Assembly: GCF_003970865.1 (NCBI RefSeq)
Contig: NZ_RXLZ01000049.1
Span: forward strand, 1-37,705
Length of the DNA: 37,705 nucleotides
Direction of reading: 5' to 3'
From: Stenotrophomonas maltophilia
GTDB taxonomy: Bacteria; Pseudomonadota; Gammaproteobacteria; Xanthomonadales; Xanthomonadaceae
This document shows positions 32,164 to 37,705 of this stretch, in pieces; the stretch's first letter is position 1, and each line of letters opens with the position of its first letter. The translations under genes were made by a program, and so were the position numbers. The notes beneath the pieces are model-generated. The model had not been told where the DNA came from. It searched no databases and was given only the letters and a program-made list of their open reading frames with translations.

Positions 32164-33414
32164 ATGAACACTGCTGTGGATGCTGTCGAACGTACTGAAA
32201 TCCTGATCATCGGTGCCGGACCGGCCGGTTCCGTCGCCGCAGCGATGCTGCGCCAGCAGGGCCGCCAGGTGCTGATGCTGGAGCGCCAGCAGTTCCCGCG
32301 CTTCTCCATCGGCGAAAGCCTGCTGCCGCAGAGCATGGAATACATCGAGGCCGCCGGCCTGCTGCAGGACGTGGTCGAAGCGGGCTTCCAGCACAAGAAC
32401 GGTGCCGCCTTCGTGCATGGCGAGGCGCGTACCGCGTTCGACTTCAGGAAGAAGTTCTCGCGAGGCTGGGGCACCACCTATCAGGTGCAGCGCGCAGACT
32501 TCGACAACGTACTGGCGCGCGGCGCCGAGCGCATGGGCACCACGCTGCGCTTCGGCGATGAAGTGCTGTCGGTCGAAGCGGGCGAGCAGCCCGCGGTGAC
32601 CGTGCGCCGCCCGGATGGCAGCGAATACCGCATCGAGGCCGATTTCATCCTCGACGCATCGGGCTTCGCGCGCCTGCTACCGCGCCTGCTGCAGCTGGAA
32701 ACGCCGTCCAACTTCCCGGTACGCGGCGCGATCTTCTGCCACGTGCGCGACAACATTCCGGCCGAAGCGGACTTCGACCGCAACAAGATCCTGATCACCA
32801 CCCACCCCGAACACATCGACGTCTGGTACTGGACGATCCCGTTCTCCAACGGCTGCTGCTCGCTGGGCGTGGTTGCCGAACCGTCGTTCTTCGAACGCTA
32901 CGAGGGCGACGACCTGCAGAAGCTGCAGGCCATCGTCGGCGAGGACCCCAACCTGACCCGCCTGCTGGCCAACGCCGAATGGGCGGTGCTGCCGGTGCGC
33001 CGCATCACTGGCTACTCGGCCAACGTCAGTTCGCTGTGGGGCCCGGGCTACGCCCTGCTGGGCAATGCCGGCGAGTTCCTCGACCCGGTGTTCTCTTCCG
33101 GCGTCACCATCGCCTTCAAGTCCGCGCAGCTGGCCAGCGAATGCCTGGCGCGCCGCTATGCCGGTGAAACCGTCGACTGGGAAGCTGAATTCTCGATCCC
33201 GCTGCGTGCCGGCGTGAAGACCTTCCGCCGCTTCGTCGAAAGCTGGTACGAGGGCGGCTTCCAGAAGATCATCTACCACCCGCAGCAGCAGCCCGAAGTG
33301 CGCGACATGATCAGTTCCATCCTGGCCGGCTACGCCTGGGACACCAACAACCCGTATGTGGCCGACGAAAGCGGCCGCCGCATGCGCGTGCTGGAGCAGC
33401 TGTGCAGCGCCTGA
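32164..33414 (+). CDS. FAD-dependent halogenase-like flavoenzyme (APE cluster)
   Basis: A 416-residue protein. The FAD-binding GAGPAG is at 17-22. Flavin-dependent halogenase hallmarks follow: GESLLP (50-55), Lys78 in GFQHKNGAAF, W221-Y-W-T-I-P226 (the WxWxIP signature) and GNAGEFLDPVFSSGV, which carries the FxPxSxG-like flavin loop. Such enzymes use FADH2, oxygen and halide to make HOX, delivered to the substrate through the lysine. The likely substrate is the aryl head group or an ACP-bound precursor, giving a brominated or chlorinated polyene. Related reductase-type oxidoreductases share the N-terminal motif, so activity is predicted, not certain. ATG 32164 has AAGGA upstream; 53 bases separate it from the exporter. 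Confidence 0.85.
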   Translation: MNTAVDAVERTEILIIGAGPAGSVAAAMLRQQGRQVLMLERQQFPRFSIGESLLPQSMEYIEAAGLLQDVVEAGFQHKNGAAFVHGEARTAFDFRKKFSRGWGTTYQVQRADFDNVLARGAERMGTTLRFGDEVLSVEAGEQPAVTVRRPDGSEYRIEADFILDASGFARLLPRLLQLETPSNFPVRGAIFCHVRDNIPAEADFDRNKILITTHPEHIDVWYWTIPFSNGCCSLGVVAEPSFFERYEGDDLQKLQAIVGEDPNLTRLLANAEWAVLPVRRITGYSANVSSLWGPGYALLGNAGEFLDPVFSSGVTIAFKSAQLASECLARRYAGETVDWEAEFSIPLRAGVKTFRRFVESWYEGGFQKIIYHPQQQPEVRDMISSILAGYAWDTNNPYVADESGRRMRVLEQLCSA

Positions 33415-33950
33415 TCGCCCGTACCGCGGCCGTGCTGCTGTGCCTGCTGCTGGCCGCCTGTGCCGGCCGCATGCCCAAGCCATTGGTGGAACTGCCGCCG
33501 CTGCGCCTGTCGCCGGCCAGCCTGCCGGCGCCGTTGGCGCTGCAGCAGCAGCTGCATTTCCGTTTTGGCAGCCATGAGCGCGATCTCGACGCGCTGCTGG
33601 AAGCCGATGCGCAGCAGGTGCAGCTGGCGGTGCAGGCGATGGGCCAGACCGGCGTGCGCCTGCAGTGGGACGGCCAGCAGCTGACCCAGCAGCGCGCGCC
33701 GTGGCTGCCGCCGCAGGTACGTGCCGAGCGTGTGCTGGATGACCTGCAGTTCGCGCTGTGGCCGACCGCGGCCATCGCTGCCGCGCTGCCGGCCGGCTGG
33801 GAGGTCATCGACGACGGCCACCAGCGCCGCCTGTCGCGTGACGGCACGGTGTGGCTGCAGCTGCAGCGCCTGGACGATGGCAGCGTGCAGCTGGACAACC
33901 GCGCCGAAGGCTATGCGCTGCGCATCGAATCGATCGACATGGCCGGGTAG
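33402..33950 (+). CDS. DUF3261 lipoprotein (APE cluster)
   Basis: A 182-residue protein with a signal peptide ending in a lipobox LLAAC (Cys ~20). The mature part is mixed beta, with LQWDGQQLTQQRAPWLPP and DLQFALWP typical of DUF3261 proteins of aryl polyene loci. An outer-membrane lipoprotein helping deliver the polyene lipid is the simplest reading, together with the LolA-like carrier and the MMPL exporter. The GTG start at 33402 overlaps the flavoenzyme end by 13 bases. Five bases separate its stop from the ketosynthase ATG. Confidence 0.88.
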   Translation: MQRLIARTAAVLLCLLLAACAGRMPKPLVELPPLRLSPASLPAPLALQQQLHFRFGSHERDLDALLEADAQQVQLAVQAMGQTGVRLQWDGQQLTQQRAPWLPPQVRAERVLDDLQFALWPTAAIAAALPAGWEVIDDGHQRRLSRDGTVWLQLQRLDDGSVQLDNRAEGYALRIESIDMAG

Positions 33951-33955
33951 GACCG

Positions 33956-35140
33956 ATGAGTGCACCGATCTACCTGAACGATCTGGGCGTGGTCTGCGCG
34001 CTCGGCGATGGCCGCGCCGCGGTCGCATCGGCGATGTTCGCCGATGTGCCGGGCGGGCTCAGCGACAACGACAGCCTGTTGCCGGGGCGCACCCTGGCGT
34101 TGGGAGAGGTACGCACGCCGCTGCCGGCGCTGGATGACCTGCCAGTGGCCCTGCGCGGGCGCAACAACGCCCTGCTGGACGTGGCGCTGGCGCAGATCGC
34201 ACCGGCGGTGGCCGCCGCGATCGCCCGCCATGGTGCCGAGCGCGTGGCGGTGGTGCTGGGCACCAGCACCTCGGGCATTGGTGAATCCGAGCAGGCGTTG
34301 CGCAGCCACGCCGAACAGGGCCAGTGGCCGCAGGGCTTCGATTATGCCCAGCAGGAAATGGGCACCGCCGCGCAGTTCGTGCGCCAGCGCAGTGGTGCGC
34401 AGGGGCCGGCGTGGACACTGTCCACGGCGTGTTCGTCCAGTGCCAAGGCACTGATGTCGGCCGCGCGCATGTTGCGCGCCGGCATCGTTGATGCGGTGAT
34501 TGCCGGCGGTGCCGATTCGCTGTGCCGCTTCACGGTGGCCGGCTTCAGCGCACTGGAATCGGTGTCGGCCCTGCGCTGCAATCCATTCTCGCGGCACCGC
34601 TCCGGCATCAACATCGGCGAGGGCGCCGCGCTGTTCCTGCTCACCCGCGAGCCCGGCCCGGTGTGCCTGGCGGGGTGGGGCGAATCGGCCGACGCCCACC
34701 ACATGTCCGCCCCCGACCCGCAGGGAATGGGGGCCATCGACGCCCTGCAGCAGGCGCTGCTGCGCGCCGGCTGGGGCGCCGACGAAGTGGATTACGTGAA
34801 CCTGCATGGCACCGCCACCGGGCACAACGATGCGATGGAAAGCCTGGCGGTCTCGCAGGTGCTTGGCCACAGCGTGCCAGCCAGTTCGACCAAGCCGCTG
34901 ACCGGCCACACGCTGGGTGCCTCGGGTGCGATCGAGGCCGCGCTGTGCTGGATCCTGCTGGCCGAGAACCCGCAGCAGCAGCTGCCGCCGCACTGGTGGG
35001 ACGGCGTGGCCGACCCCGCGCTGCCGGTGTTGCCGCTGGTCGCACCGGCCACCCGGCTGGCGCAGGCGCCGCGGCGGGTGCTGAGCAATTCGTTCGCCTT
35101 CGGCGGCAGCAATGCCGTGCTGGCGCTGGAGCGCCGATGA
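33956..35140 (+). CDS. Beta-ketoacyl-ACP synthase, first (APE cluster)
   Basis: A 394-residue full ketosynthase. Catalytic Cys159 in STACSSS, His284 in HGTATGHND, and Lys313/His318 in TKPLTGHTLGASG. The acyl-pocket and gatekeeper regions are family-like (FSRHRSGINIGEGAAL; SNSFAFGGSNAVL). It is the likely condensing partner of the half-size chain-length factor at 21172. In E. coli aryl polyene synthesis such a pair builds the polyene on ACP. Start ATG 33956; the 3' end overlaps the dehydratase start by four bases (ATGA). Confidence 0.93.
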   Translation: MSAPIYLNDLGVVCALGDGRAAVASAMFADVPGGLSDNDSLLPGRTLALGEVRTPLPALDDLPVALRGRNNALLDVALAQIAPAVAAAIARHGAERVAVVLGTSTSGIGESEQALRSHAEQGQWPQGFDYAQQEMGTAAQFVRQRSGAQGPAWTLSTACSSSAKALMSAARMLRAGIVDAVIAGGADSLCRFTVAGFSALESVSALRCNPFSRHRSGINIGEGAALFLLTREPGPVCLAGWGESADAHHMSAPDPQGMGAIDALQQALLRAGWGADEVDYVNLHGTATGHNDAMESLAVSQVLGHSVPASSTKPLTGHTLGASGAIEAALCWILLAENPQQQLPPHWWDGVADPALPVLPLVAPATRLAQAPRRVLSNSFAFGGSNAVLALERR

Positions 35141-35592
35141 ACACCTTGTACGCAATCGAGGACGTGGTGCCGCACCGCCAGGACATGTGCCTGCTGGAGC
35201 GCATCACGCAGTGGGACCAGGACACCCTCGAGGCCGAACTGGTGGTGCCCGAATCCGGCCTGTTCGTGGAGAACGGCGAAGTGCCGGCGTGGGTCGGCAT
35301 CGAATACATGGCGCAGGCCATCGCGGCCTGGGCCGGCTGCCGTGCGCGCGCGGCCGGCAAGCCGCCGCAGCTGGGCTTCCTGCTCGGCAGCCGCCGCTAC
35401 AGCAGCGCGCGCAGCAGCTTCCCCAGTGGTTCGCGGCTGCGCGTACAGGCGCGCTGCGAGCTGTTGGGTGACAATGGATTGGGGATGTTCGCCTGCCGCA
35501 TCCTGGCAGGTGAGGACGAATGGGCGACAGCCAACGTGTCGGTGTTCGAACCGGCCGACGCGATGGCCTATCTGGAGAGTGGACAGGCATGA
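35137..35592 (+). CDS. Hot-dog dehydratase-like subunit lacking the catalytic histidine (APE cluster)
   Basis: A 151-residue protein of the FabZ-like family. N-terminal PHRQDMCLLERI (12-23) matches the FabZ PHRxPFLLVDRI strand. The central helix keeps E56 in WVGIEYMAQAI. At the catalytic His position (the H of HFPGxPxxPG) it has Leu42 in LFVENGEVPAW, so dehydration by itself is doubtful. It is probably the non-catalytic or regulatory partner of the dehydratase domain fused to the ligase, which has the His/Asp pair; heterodimeric dehydratases are known in E. coli and Xenorhabdus aryl polyene synthesis. ATGA overlaps flank it on both sides. Confidence 0.88.
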   Translation: MNTLYAIEDVVPHRQDMCLLERITQWDQDTLEAELVVPESGLFVENGEVPAWVGIEYMAQAIAAWAGCRARAAGKPPQLGFLLGSRRYSSARSSFPSGSRLRVQARCELLGDNGLGMFACRILAGEDEWATANVSVFEPADAMAYLESGQA

Positions 35593-36320
35593 CAGGGAAT
35601 CGAAGCGTGCTGGTGACCGGCGCCAGCCGGGGCATCGGCCGGGCCATCGCGCTGCGCATCGCGCGTGATGGCTTCGACGTGGTGGTGCATTGCCGCAGCC
35701 GCCTGGAAGAAGCACAGGCCGTGGTGGCCGAGATCCAGGCCTTGGGCCAGCAGGCCCGCGTGCTGGCGTTCGACGTGGCCGACCGCGAGGCCGCACGCGC
35801 CGCGCTGGAGGCCGATGTCGAAGCGCACGGCGCGTACTACGGCGTGGTCTGCAATGCCGGCATCGCCCGTGATGGCGCCTTCCCGGCACTGTCGGCGGAG
35901 GATTGGGACCAGGTCATCCACACCAACCTGGATGGCTTCTACAACGTGCTGCATCCGCTGATCATGCCGATGGTGCGGCGGCGCAAGCCGGGCCGCATCG
36001 TCACCCTGTCGTCGGTATCCGGGCTGGCCGGCAACCGCGGCCAGGTCAACTACAGTGCCGCCAAGGCCGGCATCATCGGTGCCACCAAGGCCCTGGCGCT
36101 GGAACTGGCCAGCCGCCAGATCACCGTCAACTGCGTGGCCCCGGGCCTGATCGAGACCGAAATGCTCAACGATGAAGTGATCGAACACGCGCTCAAGCTG
36201 ATTCCCGCCGGCCGCGTCGGTCGTCCCGACGAAGTGGCGGCGACGGTGGCGTTCCTGCTGTCCGAGCCGGCCGGCTACATCACCCGCCAGGTGATCTCGG
36301 TGAACGGGGGCATGCTCTGA
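35589..36320 (+). CDS. fabG: 3-oxoacyl-ACP reductase of the FabG type (APE cluster)
   Basis: A 243-residue short-chain dehydrogenase. Cofactor motif TGASRGIG (10-17), NAG (89-91), catalytic tetrad N113, S142, Y155, K159 (YSAAK), and the C-terminal GYITRQVISVNGGM typical of NADPH-dependent ketoreductases. It reduces 3-ketoacyl-ACP to 3-hydroxyacyl-ACP in each polyene extension round. It is cluster-specific and not the housekeeping fabG, which usually lies with fabD/acpP. Four-base overlap with the dehydratase gene and a TGATG overlap with the next ketosynthase. Confidence 0.94.
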   Translation: MTGNRSVLVTGASRGIGRAIALRIARDGFDVVVHCRSRLEEAQAVVAEIQALGQQARVLAFDVADREAARAALEADVEAHGAYYGVVCNAGIARDGAFPALSAEDWDQVIHTNLDGFYNVLHPLIMPMVRRRKPGRIVTLSSVSGLAGNRGQVNYSAAKAGIIGATKALALELASRQITVNCVAPGLIETEMLNDEVIEHALKLIPAGRVGRPDEVAATVAFLLSEPAGYITRQVISVNGGML

Positions 36321-37615
36321 TGGCCGCCGATCGTCGCGTGGTGGTCACCGGTGCGGCCGCCATCAGTCCGCTCGGCCACGACTGGCCGACCATCGAGGCG
36401 CACCTGCGCAGCTGCCGCAACGCGGTGCGCGCGATGCCCGAGTGGAACGTCTATGCCGGGCTGAACACCAAGCTGGCCGCACCGGCGCAGGACTTCGAGC
36501 TGCCGCCGAACTACAACCGCAAGACCACCCGCTCGATGGGCAAGGTCGCGATCATGTCGGTGCGCGCTACCGAAGTGGCGCTGCGCGAAGCCGGCCTGCA
36601 TGAACACCCGGTGCTGCGCAGCGGGCGGACGGGTGTGGCCTACGGCTCGTCCTCGGGCAGCCATGAGGCCACCGGAGAATTCGGCCGCATGCTGCACGAA
36701 TTCACCACCGAAGGCATCAGTGCCACCACCTACCTGAAGATGATGAGCCATACCGCGCCGGTCAACATTGGCGTGTTCTTCGGTCTGTCCGGCCGCGTCT
36801 ACACCACCTCCAGCGCCTGCACCTCGGGCAGCCAGGGCGTGGGAGCGGCCTATGAAGCGATCCGCAGCGGCAAGCAGACGGTGATGGTGGCCGGCGGCGC
36901 CGAACAGCTCGATGCCACCGCCGCTGCGGTGTTCGACACCCTGTTTGCCACCAGCACCCGCAACGATGCGCCGCAGACCACGCCGCGCCCGTTCGATGCC
37001 GGCCGCGATGGCCTGGTGCTGGGCGAGGGTGCCTGCACGCTGATCCTGGAAGACCTGGAGCACGCCCAGGCGCGCGGTGCCACCATTCTTGCCGAGGTGG
37101 TCGGCTACGGCACCAACAGCGACGGCCAGCACGTCACCCAGCCCAGCGCCGACACCATGGCCCAGGCCATGCACCTGGCGCTGGAGGATGCGGGCCTGGA
37201 GGCGGCGCAGATCGACTACGTCAGCGCCCACGGCACCGCCACCGATCACGGCGACATCGCCGAGACCCAGGCCACCGCGCAGGTATTCGGCAGCCGCATG
37301 CCGATCAGCTCGCTGAAGAGCTACGTCGGCCACATGCTGGGCGCCTGTGGTGCGTTCGAGGCCTGGATGAGCATCGAGATGATGCGTGCCGGCTGGTTCG
37401 CGCCCACCCTGAACCTGGCCGAGGTCGATCCACGCTGCGGCCAGCTCGACTTCATCACCGGGCAGGGCCGCGAACTGCAGGCCGAGTACGTGATGAGCAA
37501 CAACTTCGCCTTCGGCGGCATCAACACCTCGCTGGTGTTCCGCCGCTGGCCCGAGACGGGCGCTTATACCAATCTGACCCTCCCACGGATCTCACCCTTG
37601 ATCACCTTGCTGTAA
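36320..37615 (+). CDS. Beta-ketoacyl-ACP synthase, second (APE cluster)
   Basis: A 431-residue FabF-like ketosynthase, distinct from the first. Catalytic Cys167 in TSSACTSGSQG, His304 in SAHGTATDHGD, Lys333/His338 in KSYVGHMLGACG. E. coli aryl polyene loci also end in a second ketosynthase, which may handle early condensations. The homologous core ends near FRRW; about 21 residues beyond it (PETGAYTNLTLPRISPLITLL) look unlike a ketosynthase end and coincide with a drop in GC. Starts at ATG 36320 inside the TGATG overlap. It is the last cluster gene in the window. Confidence 0.93.
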   Translation: MAADRRVVVTGAAAISPLGHDWPTIEAHLRSCRNAVRAMPEWNVYAGLNTKLAAPAQDFELPPNYNRKTTRSMGKVAIMSVRATEVALREAGLHEHPVLRSGRTGVAYGSSSGSHEATGEFGRMLHEFTTEGISATTYLKMMSHTAPVNIGVFFGLSGRVYTTSSACTSGSQGVGAAYEAIRSGKQTVMVAGGAEQLDATAAAVFDTLFATSTRNDAPQTTPRPFDAGRDGLVLGEGACTLILEDLEHAQARGATILAEVVGYGTNSDGQHVTQPSADTMAQAMHLALEDAGLEAAQIDYVSAHGTATDHGDIAETQATAQVFGSRMPISSLKSYVGHMLGACGAFEAWMSIEMMRAGWFAPTLNLAEVDPRCGQLDFITGQGRELQAEYVMSNNFAFGGINTSLVFRRWPETGAYTNLTLPRISPLITLL

Positions 37616-37705
37616 TCGCATCGTCGACAATACAATGCCCTGTAAAAACACTCCCAAGAAAGTAAAGTTGTTCCTGGGGTCCTCAGGATCGCGAACGAAC
37701 CAGAA
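37616..37705. other. Unassigned low-GC tail at the window edge
   Basis: About 90 bases after the last ketosynthase, AT-richer than the cluster. No start, terminator, repeat or RNA could be supported here. Confidence 0.4.

Overview
The window looks like chromosome of a Stenotrophomonas species, most likely of the S. maltophilia complex. The coding DNA is very GC-rich, gene content is of the Xanthomonadaceae type (sX13-like sRNA after polA, xanthomonadin/aryl-polyene pigment locus, cyanide-insensitive-type quinol oxidase), and there are short GTAG-ended palindromes of the kind described in S. maltophilia as SMAG repeats. No rRNA, tRNA, CRISPR array, insertion sequence or phage gene was recognised.

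Layout. (1) 1-3.4 kb, + strand: the 3' end of a very large filamentous-haemagglutinin-like adhesin, then a TssA/ImpA-family type VI secretion protein whose stop codon lies inside a SMAG palindrome. (2) 3.4-7.4 kb: a small DUF2782 lipoprotein gene divergent from polA, a C-rich sRNA directly downstream of polA, and a DUF421 membrane protein. (3) 16.2 down to 7.4 kb, - strand: a signal-peptide-bearing S9 serine peptidase, a Nudix hydrolase, a small membrane protein, and three paralogous exported cysteine-rich proteins of unknown function, with hemF inserted between two of them. (4) 16.4-17.6 kb, +: a three-gene ECF sigma factor operon. (5) 17.6-18.5 kb: a low-GC stretch with one hypothetical gene on the - strand. 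(6) 18.5-20.95 kb, +: cydA-cydB quinol oxidase. (7) 21.2-37.6 kb, +: an 18-gene aryl polyene (xanthomonadin-type) cluster.

The polyene cluster is nearly self-contained. It has two ACPs, two full ketosynthases plus a half-size chain-length factor, a ketoreductase, two dehydratase modules (one fused to an AMP-forming aryl-acid ligase), a thioesterase, an MIO ammonia-lyase homologue, two acyltransferases, a family 2 glycosyltransferase, and an export/assembly set (LolA-like carrier, MMPL/RND exporter, DUF3261 lipoprotein, COG4648 membrane protein). It also has a flavoenzyme carrying the WxWxIP halogenase signature. Most genes overlap by 1-14 bases, so the cluster is probably one long translationally coupled operon.

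The observations most worth following up are the sX13-like RNA, the triplicated cysteine-rich exported family around hemF, and three catalytic details in the polyene cluster: the halogenase motif, the His-less second dehydratase, and the Tyr-His selectivity pair in the ammonia-lyase homologue. Motif comparisons were made by eye against remembered family patterns; no search, alignment or fold was computed.
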